31,142 bases of DNA from an uncultured Collinsella sp. (GTDB taxonomy: Bacteria; Actinomycetota; Coriobacteriia; Coriobacteriales; Coriobacteriaceae): the NCBI GenBank assembly GCA_900547025.1, contig UREZ01000012.1:1-31142 (forward strand), given 5' to 3'. The notes under the pieces are model-generated. The model saw only the letters and a list, made by a program, of their open reading frames with translations. It was not told the origin of the DNA and made no database searches. Positions 16,785 to 23,391 of this stretch are shown piece after piece (the first letter of the stretch is position 1; the number at the start of each line of letters is the position of its first letter). A program made the translations under genes and the position numbers.

Positions 16785-17522
16785 CTAGGCAAGCGGATTC
16801 TTCTTTGCCATGCCATTTGCACGAGGCAATGAAACAGATGCTGAATGACTCTTCTTAAGAACAATGAACTCCCTGTGACCCAAGCCTTCAGGCAAATCAA
16901 TTGCGTCATTCAGAAGCAAAGTGAAGCCGCAAATCTTAGCTGCTGACATACCGGAAGCAAGCTCCTCATCCGAAGGATTGCCCTTGGTGATAACAAATAG
17001 CCCTCCATCCTTCAGGTACGGAGCCGCATACTCAACAAGAATCGGTAGAGGGGCCAGTGCGCGGGCGGTTACAACGGAGAACTGCTTCTTATGGCTTCGA
17101 GCATATTCTTCAAGACGATCATGAACCGCATGAGCATGTTTCAATCCAAGAGCATGGACAAAGGAATTAACCGCATCAACCTTCTTGCAAACAGAGTCAA
17201 TATAAGTAGCTTTACGATGCGTGGTTATGGTTAATGGAATACCAGGGAAGCCCGCACCTGTTCCCATATCGAGCAAAGCTCCCTCAGGAGCCTTGTTGAT
17301 ATAGGGGAGCAAAACAAGTGAGTCGAGGATATGAAGTACTGCAGCATCTTCTACGTTAAGAATACGGGTGAGATTGGTTGTCTTATTTGTTTCTAGAACC
17401 AAATCCAAATGCTGAATACATTTCCTCAGCTTAACATCAGTTACGCTCAAGGAATACTCTTTGCAATAGGAAGTTAGACGACTCAACATCTCGTCAGCCT
17501 GCTGATCAGTAAGTACTAACAA
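16785..17522 (-). CDS. rsmG: 16S rRNA G527 N7-methyltransferase
   Basis: 245 aa from the TTG at 17520-17522, chosen because AGAAAGGAG sits 6 nt before it. The frame is open to a TTG at 17570, but that one has no ribosome site and lies in the U-tract of the upstream terminator. S-adenosylmethionine-dependent methyltransferase acting on G527 of 16S rRNA. Motifs are LLDMGTGAGFPGIPL (SAM binding), YIDSVCKKVDAVNSFV, VVTARALAPLPILVEYA and GGLFVITKG. In actinobacteria it normally sits between khpB and parA, as here. It needs its own promoter because a strong terminator lies just upstream. A TTGTCA at 17564-17569 could be a -35, but the matching -10 is weak. Confidence 0.93.
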   Translation of the reverse strand: MLVLTDQQADEMLSRLTSYCKEYSLSVTDVKLRKCIQHLDLVLETNKTTNLTRILNVEDAAVLHILDSLVLLPYINKAPEGALLDMGTGAGFPGIPLTITTHRKATYIDSVCKKVDAVNSFVHALGLKHAHAVHDRLEEYARSHKKQFSVVTARALAPLPILVEYAAPYLKDGGLFVITKGNPSDEELASGMSAAKICGFTLLLNDAIDLPEGLGHREFIVLKKSHSASVSLPRANGMAKKNPLA

Positions 17523-17568
17523 CGAAAGCTCCTTTCTGACAAAAATCAGTGTATCGAGAACTTTTGAC

Positions 17569-17600
17569 AAAAAAAGGGGACGTGGAAACCACGTCCCCTT
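17569..17600 (-). terminator. Strong terminator of the rpmH-rnpA-yidD-yidC-khpB operon
   Basis: A perfect 12-bp stem (17574-17585 with 17589-17600) has an AAA loop and is followed by seven T on the minus strand (17569-17575). It starts 19 nt past the khpB stop. Confidence 0.9.
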
Positions 17601-17618
17601 AGCATAAGCTCGAGAAGA

Positions 17619-18188
17619 TTATCGAGCAACAATCACCACATGGCGATCAGGGTCAGAACCCTCAGAATGAGTATCGACGGCATCATTGCCACGAAGTGCA
17701 ATGTGAACCAGTCGACGCTCGTAGGCATTCATGGGCGGAAGCGAAACACTCTTATGAGTGCGGATGGCACGCTCGGCAGCAGACTGGGCCATGGAAGCAA
17801 CCTTGTCCTGACGGCGACTCTTGTATCCCTCTACGTCCACCACAACCGGATACCTAAAGCCAAGTTTGCGGCTCACCAGCAAAGAGAACATAACCTGAAG
17901 GGCATCAAGGGTGCGACCATGACGGCCAATGAGAACAGCAAGGTCGGGAGCCGTTACATCCAAAATCAGCTCACCCTCGTCGCCCTCATACTCATCGATA
18001 GGAGAGTTGGCGGCATCGAAGTGCGAAAGGATGGAACGCAGGATGGAAATCGCAACATCGGCAATGGTGTCGAGCTCCTCATCGGTCAGCTCTTCACCAG
18101 CCTTGTAGCGCTGTGCAATCTCGGGATAATCGCCCGCGACCTGCGGGGCAACCTCCTCAAGCATATCCTCGATGATCTCTTCAGACAT
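17619..18188 (-). CDS. khpB: RNA-binding protein KhpB (Jag), KH-R3H domains
   Basis: 189 aa from the ATG at 18186-18188 (GGAG 6 nt upstream). A non-ATG start 12 nt earlier is less likely. An acidic N-terminal helical region (1-55) is followed by a KH domain with the GxxG loop in LIGRHGRTLDALQ, then an R3H domain in the C-terminal third (PPMNAYERRLVHIALRG). The Jag-N domain found in many Firmicutes is absent. KhpB binds many RNAs and affects cell division and envelope functions. Its place next to yidC is conserved in Gram-positive bacteria. Confidence 0.93.
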   Translation of the reverse strand: MSEEIIEDMLEEVAPQVAGDYPEIAQRYKAGEELTDEELDTIADVAISILRSILSHFDAANSPIDEYEGDEGELILDVTAPDLAVLIGRHGRTLDALQVMFSLLVSRKLGFRYPVVVDVEGYKSRRQDKVASMAQSAAERAIRTHKSVSLPPMNAYERRLVHIALRGNDAVDTHSEGSDPDRHVVIVAR

Positions 18189-18232
18189 AACGTACTCCAA
18201 AAGTTAGGTACCTAAATAAGATTGATATCCCG

Positions 18233-19003
18233 TTACTTCTTCTTGTGCGGGCGCGGCTTCTTCTCTCGACGAGTGACCTCAACCTGCAGCGGAGCGTTCT
18301 TAAGACGCTCCTCCTCATCGGCCTTCGCCTTGTCGATGACCTTCTGCGTCACAAAAATCTGCTGGATAACCTGCCAAGCAGACGAGACGTCGTAGTACAG
18401 CAGAACACCAACGGGAAGGCTCCAGCCCATCCAAAGCATCATGACCGTCATGACAACGGCCATCATACGCATGCTCTGAGCCTGCTGGCCGGTCTGGTTG
18501 CGCGACATATAGAGCTGCGGAATCAGGGTCAGGACGGCGAACAGGATCAGGCAAACCAGCGCAGGCAGTGCAACCATAAAGCCATCGGCAAAGGAAGCGC
18601 TCGGCGTGGTGGTCAGGTCGGGCAGGATGTTGAAGAACGAGAACGTGCCGTCGTTAAAGTACTGCGGCAGGTTGCGCAGCAATGTAAACAGGGCGAACAG
18701 GATAGGCATCTGAATCAGCAGCGGCAGACAGCCAGCCATGGGGTTGAACTTGTTCTCGCTGTAGAACTTCTGCATCTCCTCGGCCTGACGCTGGGGATCG
18801 TCGGCATAGCGCTCCTGGATCTCGAGCATCTTGGGCTGCAGCACCTGCATGCGAGCCGTCGACTTGGTCGACTTGAGCATGAGCGGCGTCAGCAGCAGAC
18901 GGATGATGACCACCAGGATGATGATGGACAGGCCCCAGTCGACCGCAAAGGTCTGGATGAGCTTGAGCAGCTCGAAAAGGATGTTAACGATCCAATCCCA
19001 CAT
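18233..19003 (-). CDS. yidC: Membrane protein insertase YidC
   Basis: 256 aa, ATG with GGAGG 9 nt upstream. YidC/Oxa1/Alb3 insertase of the Gram-positive type with about five membrane helices. Visible features are an N-terminal helix, the segment WGLSIIILVVIIRLLLTPL with the conserved hydrophilic-groove Arg, the cytoplasmic coiled-coil region (LQPKMLEIQERYADDPQRQ), MAGCLPLLIQMPILFALF, FAVLTLIPQLYMSRNQ and MMLWMGWSLPVGVLLYY. The tail is highly basic (RREKKPRPHKKK), as expected for ribosome contact. No lipoprotein signal is seen. It inserts membrane proteins alone or with Sec. Confidence 0.95.
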   Translation of the reverse strand: MWDWIVNILFELLKLIQTFAVDWGLSIIILVVIIRLLLTPLMLKSTKSTARMQVLQPKMLEIQERYADDPQRQAEEMQKFYSENKFNPMAGCLPLLIQMPILFALFTLLRNLPQYFNDGTFSFFNILPDLTTTPSASFADGFMVALPALVCLILFAVLTLIPQLYMSRNQTGQQAQSMRMMAVVMTVMMLWMGWSLPVGVLLYYDVSSAWQVIQQIFVTQKVIDKAKADEEERLKNAPLQVEVTRREKKPRPHKKK

Positions 19004-19032
19004 GTAAGTTTTCCTCCGATAGCGAGTGCCCG

Positions 19033-19257
19033 CTAGGGCACAGGGTCATAACCGCCGACGTGCAGGGGATTGCAGCGAGCGATGCGCCTCACGGCAAGCC
19101 AGCAGCCTCTCAAAACACCGTGCTTCTCAATCGCCTGGACGGCGTATTGCGAGCACGTTGGGTAATAAATGCAGGCGTCAGGCAATAAGGGCGAAATAAC
19201 CTGTTGATATATGCGAATAGGAGCGATGGCAACACGTCGCAAAACGTGATTGCTCAT
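19033..19257 (-). CDS. yidD: Membrane protein insertion efficiency factor YidD
   Basis: 74 aa, typical length. Signature IRIYQQVISPLLPDACIYYPTCSQYAVQAIEKHG, written here in parts: an amphipathic N-terminal helix, then the Cys pair in YPTCSQYA, then ARCNPLHVGGYDPVP. Its ATG overlaps the rnpA stop by 4 nt (ATGA), so translation is coupled. It assists YidC/Sec insertion at the membrane. Confidence 0.95.
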   Translation of the reverse strand: MSNHVLRRVAIAPIRIYQQVISPLLPDACIYYPTCSQYAVQAIEKHGVLRGCWLAVRRIARCNPLHVGGYDPVP

Positions 19258-19592
19258 CGCTCCTCCCCGGCAACGCCGGCGCGCTTCATAAGCGAACGCA
19301 ACGCCTTGTCCATCTCCTGCGGCGAGGAAACCCTCGTCTTGGGAGTTGCGAACAAGATGATGTCATAACCCGCAACGGGAAATCCGCAGCTGCGGGCGGC
19401 CTCGCGCATCACACGCTTGGATCGGTTGCGCACGACGGCACAACCGAGTCGCTTAGCACCAACGAAGGCGACCCTTCCGGAGTCGCCTTCGCCAACCGAT
19501 TCACATATGGTCATTCGAATCAGAGGGTGATTGAAACGACGCCCCTGACTGAACACATGCTCGAAATCTTGCCGAGACTTAATAGTCTTCAT
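19254..19592 (-). CDS. rnpA: RNase P protein component
   Basis: 112 aa. Basic protein cofactor of the RNase P ribozyme, which removes tRNA 5' leaders. Visible are SRQDFEHVFSQGRRF at the N-terminus, RVAFVGAKRLGCAVVRNRSKR containing the RNR motif (here RNRSKRVMRE), and YDIILFATPKT. Length and the position between rpmH and yidD are standard. Confidence 0.95.
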   Translation of the reverse strand: MKTIKSRQDFEHVFSQGRRFNHPLIRMTICESVGEGDSGRVAFVGAKRLGCAVVRNRSKRVMREAARSCGFPVAGYDIILFATPKTRVSSPQEMDKALRSLMKRAGVAGEER

Positions 19593-19612
19593 GCGAGATG
19601 TGTGTATCGCTG

Positions 19613-19747
19613 CTAGACAGTGAGACGCTTGCGGCCCTTGGCGCGACGACGGGCGAGCACGGCACGACCACCCTTAGTGGCCATACGGGCACGGAAGCCA
19701 TGGGTCTTGGCACGCTTACGCTTATTAGGCTGATACGTACGCTTCAT
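19613..19747 (-). CDS. rpmH: 50S ribosomal protein L34
   Basis: 44 aa from the ATG at 19745-19747 (GGAGG upstream). The open frame continues upstream but is not coding. MKRTYQPNKRKRAKTHGF is the L34 signature, and the whole protein is Lys/Arg-rich. First gene of the leftward operon, with a near-consensus promoter at 19820-19849. It flanks oriC on the left, as in most bacteria. Confidence 0.98.
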   Translation of the reverse strand: MKRTYQPNKRKRAKTHGFRARMATKGGRAVLARRRAKGRKRLTV

Positions 19748-19775
19748 CTTAAGTTCCTCCTGCTGCATTTCGAGT

Positions 19776-19793
19776 GTCCGCGGGGACGCGGAC
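19776..19793 (-). other. Hairpin in rpmH leader
   Basis: A 7-bp stem GTCCGCG / CGCGGAC with a 4-nt loop lies in the roughly 65-nt leader of rpmH, about 28 nt before the start codon. No T-tract follows it. It may affect leader stability or translation. Confidence 0.4.
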
Positions 19794-19819
19794 GCAGATA
19801 TAGACACGTGAGCTTGAAG

Positions 19820-19849
19820 ATTGTAGGGAAATCAATGTTCAAATGTCAA
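19820..19849 (-). promoter_or_regulatory. rpmH: Promoter of the rpmH operon
   Basis: On the minus strand TTGACA (complement of 19844-19849) and TACAAT (complement of 19820-19825) are 18 nt apart, close to the sigma-70/SigA consensus. Confidence 0.8.
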
Positions 19850-19946
19850 GAAATCAAAGGTAAAAGGTTGCGCAGTTCACACGGTTCCCCCATAAGCCAA
19901 GCTCGATTTAGCGGTGCATGGCAACTTTTCACGATATTTCATCGAG

Positions 19947-19955
19947 TTTTCAACA
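19947..19955 (+). promoter_or_regulatory. DnaA box candidate L1
   Basis: TTTTCAACA in the context GAGTTTTCAACAGG; differs from TTATCCACA at positions 3 and 6. Confidence 0.6.
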
Positions 19956-19969
19956 GGTCATGTTGGCAA

Positions 19970-19978
19970 TGTTGAGAA
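19970..19978 (-). promoter_or_regulatory. DnaA box candidate L2
   Basis: Reverse strand reads TTCTCAACA, one base from the local TTTTCAACA form. Confidence 0.45.
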
Positions 19979-19999
19979 CTTTTCGTCCGTTTTCCAAAG

Positions 20000-20008
20000 T
20001 TTTCAACA
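20000..20008 (+). promoter_or_regulatory. DnaA box candidate L3
   Basis: TTTTCAACA in the context AAGTTTTCAACAGG, sharing GTTTTCAACAGG with box L1, 53 bp away. Confidence 0.6.
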
Positions 20009-20092
20009 GGTTTTGAAAAGTTGTCGAAAGATGAGAAACATTGCACGGTGAGCTACTATTTGTTCGAAACCTTTTGGAAGATTGCGAGCGGC

Positions 20093-21445
20093 ATGTCTGA
20101 CGACTTTTACACCATGGTCGATTCCGGAGACCCGGCACCCGACAACGAGCACATCACCGGCGTGCGCGAAGAGCGTGACGAAGGTGAACAGACGACAACG
20201 CAGGCGCCAAAAGCCATGTACGCCGCGCGCATCGCCGTCTATGACGACATGCTGTCGACACCGCGTGTGATCGTCATTGATCCGCAAGATGTCCGCACGT
20301 ATTTGGAAGAGACGACCAACACCGTCTACCAGTGCATGAAAGAACAAGGTGGCCACATCTCGCTCATGGTCATCCGCGAGATTGTCGAAAACTTTATCCA
20401 CGCACACTTTGCCGAGCCCATCATCTCGATTCTGGACGGCGGAGACACCATCCGCTTTGCTGACCAAGGACCCGGCATCGACGACAAGGAACGTGCTTTC
20501 GACTTTGGCGTTACCAGCGCAAACAGCAAGATGAAGCGATATATCCGTGGAACCGGAGCAGGGTTTCCCATGGTGCAGGAGTATTTGGAAAACGCCGGCG
20601 GTGCCGTATCCATCGAGGACAACATGGGCAACGGCACCGTGGTTACGGTAAGCCTGAACCCTAAACGCGTGCAGGAAATCGAGCGTGCCGGCGGACGCGG
20701 CGCTGCCGTGCGGCCCGAGACGGAGCAGCCCACATATCCCCTGCCGGGAGCTTTTGCGCAGCAGCCCGTGGCAACGCAGCAGATGCAGCCCCCCGTGGGA
20801 CAGATGCAGCAGCCCGGAATGCTTCCCACACAAGAACCCCAGGCGGCATCTATGTCGATGCCGCCAAACATGCCAGAGGCCATGCCGCTGGCTGATCAGG
20901 ATGCAGCAGCAATGCAGCAGGCGACGGGGGCGCCGGGTGGCCAGCAAATGGGCTATCAGCCGTACCAACAGGGATATCCATATCAGCAGATGCCGCCACT
21001 GGGGTATGGCCAGCAGTTCCCGCAGCAGTACCAGCAGGGATATCAGCAGCCGTACCAGCAGATGCCGCAGCAGCAGTACAACCCTTGGACCCAGCAGATG
21101 CCTCCACAGCCTTACCAACAGTGGCCTCAAAGTTTTCAACAGCAAATGCCGCCGATGCAGAGTTCTCAACAACCAGCAGCTCAAATGATGTATCCTAATG
21201 CAGCAAATCAGTATGCGCAGCCACAACCGGACGTGTTCGTAAGCGATCGCGGCAACGCCGCGCTGGGCTATCTGGCGCAAAATCAAGCGTGCGGTGCAAC
21301 CGATCTGGCGAGGACGTTTGGAAACTCGGCCCCCACTTGGTCACGCACGCTCAATGACTTGGCGCAGGCCGGCTTGGTCATCAAGCATGGCCAGAAATAC
21401 CATCTGACCGAACTCGGCGCCGCTCGCGTGCGAGCTCAGAGCTAA
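20093..21445 (+). CDS. GHKL ATPase-like protein with Q/P/Y-rich linker and winged helix, upstream of dnaA
   Basis: 450 aa from ATG 20093. In-frame GTG 20048 and TTG 20021 are alternatives, but 20021 overlaps the DnaA-box cluster and neither has a ribosome site. Residues about 60-190 form a histidine-kinase-like ATP-binding fold: N box REIVENFIHAH (Glu96, Asn100), G1 box DQGPGID (124-130), G2 box RGTGAGFPMVQEYL (152-165) and GNGTVVTVSL (180-189). There is no phospho-accepting His domain, receiver or membrane helix, so it is not an ordinary sensor kinase. Residues about 210-380 are Gln/Pro/Met/Tyr-rich and prion-like. Residues 383-450 look like a winged helix (NAALGYLAQN, GATDLARTFG, WSRTLNDLAQAGLVI). 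It ends 15 bp before dnaA and must share its transcript. Role unknown. Regulation of initiation is an inference from position. Confidence 0.8.
   Translation: MSDDFYTMVDSGDPAPDNEHITGVREERDEGEQTTTQAPKAMYAARIAVYDDMLSTPRVIVIDPQDVRTYLEETTNTVYQCMKEQGGHISLMVIREIVENFIHAHFAEPIISILDGGDTIRFADQGPGIDDKERAFDFGVTSANSKMKRYIRGTGAGFPMVQEYLENAGGAVSIEDNMGNGTVVTVSLNPKRVQEIERAGGRGAAVRPETEQPTYPLPGAFAQQPVATQQMQPPVGQMQQPGMLPTQEPQAASMSMPPNMPEAMPLADQDAAAMQQATGAPGGQQMGYQPYQQGYPYQQMPPLGYGQQFPQQYQQGYQQPYQQMPQQQYNPWTQQMPPQPYQQWPQSFQQQMPPMQSSQQPAAQMMYPNAANQYAQPQPDVFVSDRGNAALGYLAQNQACGATDLARTFGNSAPTWSRTLNDLAQAGLVIKHGQKYHLTELGAARVRAQS
21133..21141 (+). promoter_or_regulatory. DnaA-box-like nonamer inside the linker coding region
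   Basis: AGTTTTCAACAG, the same core as boxes L1 and L3, occurs in the codons for Ser-Phe-Gln-Gln of the GHKL protein. A one-base variant (TTCTCAACA) follows at 21163-21171. Either could be chance within repeated Gln codons. Confidence 0.3.
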
Positions 21446-21460
21446 AGAACGGGAGAGACA

Positions 21461-23185
21461 GTGGACGAGGAAGCAAGCATCATCCTGGGGGATGCCATCG
21501 CCTTTTGTCAGCGCGACGGCCAAGATGCACGCCTCATCAACATGCTGGGGCAATCGCGCGCCATAAGCCTGACCGAAGATACGCTCACGATCGAGGCCCC
21601 CTCGCGCTTTGCCATCGCGCAGCTCAAAAAGCATCAGCCGACTATTGAGGCCTATCTGGAAGAAATCGCCTTTGCGCCGATTGCGCTCGACATCGTGGCA
21701 CCGCAAGGCGCCGCGACGGAATCCGCTGCCGCGACGGCGCCCGCCACGGCTCCCGCTGCTTCCCCGGCGGTGCCGGCCTCCGCAGGCGACGTGCCGACAA
21801 TCGAGCACCAGCACAGCGATGTTTCCCGTGAAACCATGGCGCCGTTGCCGACCGCGGTAGCGACGTCAACGAACGCACCCGTCACGCACATGCCCATCGC
21901 TCACGACGCAGCGGCGGGCGCGGATTCGGGCATTGCAATCAAGAACACGCTCTCGGCCGACGATTTTCGTCGCATGATGAACCAGATGAAGGGCGGAGCG
22001 CCGACTAAATCCACGCAAGCTGCGACCCCCGCTTCACCCATGCCAGCACCGACCGTGCCGGCCGAGCAGAATACGGATGGAGCCCCGCTCGCCGCGAACT
22101 CAAAATTTACCTTTGAGAACTTTGTCTACGGCCCCGAGAACAGCCATGCCTATCGCTCGGCACTCAAGTTTGCCGCCCTCGCGGACGAGCGCGGCACATG
22201 CACATCACTGTTTATCTACGGCAAATCGGGCCTGGGCAAGACGCACCTGCTGCTTGCCATCAAAAACGAGCTCGCCGAGAAGTCGCCCGAGATCAAGGTC
22301 AAGTATGCCAACTCCCAGGCATATCTGGACGACCTGATGACCGAGTTCGACCGCCAAAAGAAGAGCAACGCCCCCATCATGCAGGCGTACCACGGCGTGG
22401 ACGTGCTCATCATCGATGACATCCAAAACATCATCGGCAAGCGCGCGAGCGTGGACTACTTTTTCCAGCTCATGGACGAGTTCATCCGCAACAACAAGAA
22501 GGTCGTCATCGCGGCAGACCGCGCCCCCAAGGACCTGAGCATGGACGAGCGCCTGACCAGCCGCTTCAACGCCGGCATGCTCTGCCTGGTCGCAGAGCCC
22601 AGCTACGAGATGAAATACAAGATCTTGCAGCGCTATTACGAGAACACCATCGTCGCCGCTCCCGAGGCAGGCGACGACTCACTGTTGGCGGCCTACGGGG
22701 GCGACGGCGGGCACCTGACCGATGAGCACTTTAAGCACATGGCAGAGGTGTCGGGCACCAACATCCGCGAACTCGAGAGCTTCTGCGAGCGCTGCGCCGG
22801 CGAGGCGGGCGACCGCGAGCGCGAGGGCGGGGAGCTCACCTTTGACGATATCGACGCCATCGCCAGCCAGTACTTCGACACATCGGCCAAAAAGATCAAC
22901 GTGCAAACGGTTCAGTCCGTCATCGAAGAGCAGTACGGCGTGACGCACGAGGAGCTCATCGGCCCGCGTCGCAACGCCAATATCGCCAAAGCACGCCATA
23001 TCGCTATCTACCTGGCCATCGAAATGTGCGAGATGACGACCACGGCGGTAGGCGCCGAATTTGGCAACCGCAACCACTCGACCGTCAGCACGAGTTACAA
23101 AAAGGTCCAGAAGATGATCCAGGAAGACCGCACCGTCACCGAAGACCTCAAGTCGCTGCGCGATAAAATTACACTACGCTCGTAG
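21461..23185 (+). CDS. dnaA: Chromosomal replication initiator DnaA
   Basis: 574 aa, GTG start with GGGAG upstream. Initiator that binds DnaA boxes and melts oriC. Domain I is about 1-80. Domain II is long, Ala/Pro/Thr-rich and probably disordered (about 85-205), making the protein longer than most. AAA+ domain III starts near 208: Walker A GKSGLGKTH with Lys260, Walker B IIDD with Asp319/Asp320, and sensor and arginine-finger region ERLTSRFNAGM. Domain IV binds DNA. Its signature reads GNRNHSTVS (535-543), with Asn538 where most DnaA proteins have Asp (GGRDHSTV). The gene follows the GHKL gene by 15 bp and precedes dnaN. A parS-like sequence lies inside it at 21820. Confidence 0.97.
   Translation: MDEEASIILGDAIAFCQRDGQDARLINMLGQSRAISLTEDTLTIEAPSRFAIAQLKKHQPTIEAYLEEIAFAPIALDIVAPQGAATESAAATAPATAPAASPAVPASAGDVPTIEHQHSDVSRETMAPLPTAVATSTNAPVTHMPIAHDAAAGADSGIAIKNTLSADDFRRMMNQMKGGAPTKSTQAATPASPMPAPTVPAEQNTDGAPLAANSKFTFENFVYGPENSHAYRSALKFAALADERGTCTSLFIYGKSGLGKTHLLLAIKNELAEKSPEIKVKYANSQAYLDDLMTEFDRQKKSNAPIMQAYHGVDVLIIDDIQNIIGKRASVDYFFQLMDEFIRNNKKVVIAADRAPKDLSMDERLTSRFNAGMLCLVAEPSYEMKYKILQRYYENTIVAAPEAGDDSLLAAYGGDGGHLTDEHFKHMAEVSGTNIRELESFCERCAGEAGDREREGGELTFDDIDAIASQYFDTSAKKINVQTVQSVIEEQYGVTHEELIGPRRNANIAKARHIAIYLAIEMCEMTTTAVGAEFGNRNHSTVSTSYKKVQKMIQEDRTVTEDLKSLRDKITLRS
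21820..21835. other. Degenerate parS-like site inside dnaA
   Basis: TGTTTCCCGTGAAACC matches parS at 14 of 16 positions. It lies in the variable domain II of dnaA (codons for DVSRETM), where coding constraint is low. Confidence 0.4.
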
Positions 23186-23200
23186 GGAAATAGAGACACC

Positions 23201-23209
23201 TGTTGAAAA
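23201..23209 (-). promoter_or_regulatory. DnaA box candidate R1
   Basis: Reverse strand reads TTTTCAACA followed by GG, identical to boxes L1 and L3. Confidence 0.6.
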
Positions 23210-23355
23210 CTTGTCGAAACCACGGGCATAAGGTGTCTAAAACCCAACCCGCGGTGATGAAAAGTTTTGCGCAGGTTTTGAACGTGGAAAACCGCCCCCG
23301 TTGCACACAGGTTGCTGTCGATTCTCTTTCTGGGTCTGACCTGCGTCTTTGGGAG

Positions 23356-23364
23356 TAATCAACA
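23356..23364 (+). promoter_or_regulatory. DnaA box candidate R2, next to the trios
   Basis: TAATCAACA differs from TTATCCACA at two positions. It lies 12 bp before the DnaA-trio array in the orientation expected for a basal unwinding element. Confidence 0.5.
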
Positions 23365-23376
23365 GTTTCGTCAGTG

Positions 23377-23391
23377 CTATTACTATTATTA
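23377..23391 (+). repeat. DnaA-trio array (unwinding element)
   Basis: CTA-TTA-CTA-TTA-TTA on this strand; the complement read 3' to 5' is GAT-AAT-GAT-AAT-AAT. This gives five consecutive exact matches to the 3'-[G/A]AT-5' DnaA-trio that directs DnaA onto single strands in Bacillus subtilis. Confidence 0.65.

Larger units (their letters stand above)
19748..20092. other. oriC left arm: intergenic region with DnaA boxes
   Basis: This 345-bp gap between rpmH and the GHKL gene is AT-rich compared with its flanks. It holds the rpmH promoter and leader, and at 19940-20030 a cluster of DnaA-box-like nonamers (19947 +, 19970 -, 20000 +). An inverted repeat TTTTCAA / TTGAAAA lies at 20000-20006 and 20013-20019. 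A rightward promoter for the dnaA unit must also be here. TTGCGC (19868-19873) with CATAAG (19891-19896), spaced 17 nt, is a weak candidate. Confidence 0.65.

Noticed and set aside
17523..17570. Upstream TTG start for rsmG
   Set aside because: It lies at the U-tract of a terminator with no ribosome site; TTG 17522 follows AAGGAG directly.
20021..20092. Longer N-terminus of the GHKL protein (TTG 20021 or GTG 20048)
   Set aside because: No ribosome site, AT-rich composition like the adjoining origin, and overlap with the DnaA-box cluster. It cannot be fully excluded without comparison to homologues.
20003..21286. Leu/His/Arg-rich open frame opposite the GHKL gene
   Set aside because: It arises from Gln/Pro-rich codons read backwards, and it crosses the origin boxes.
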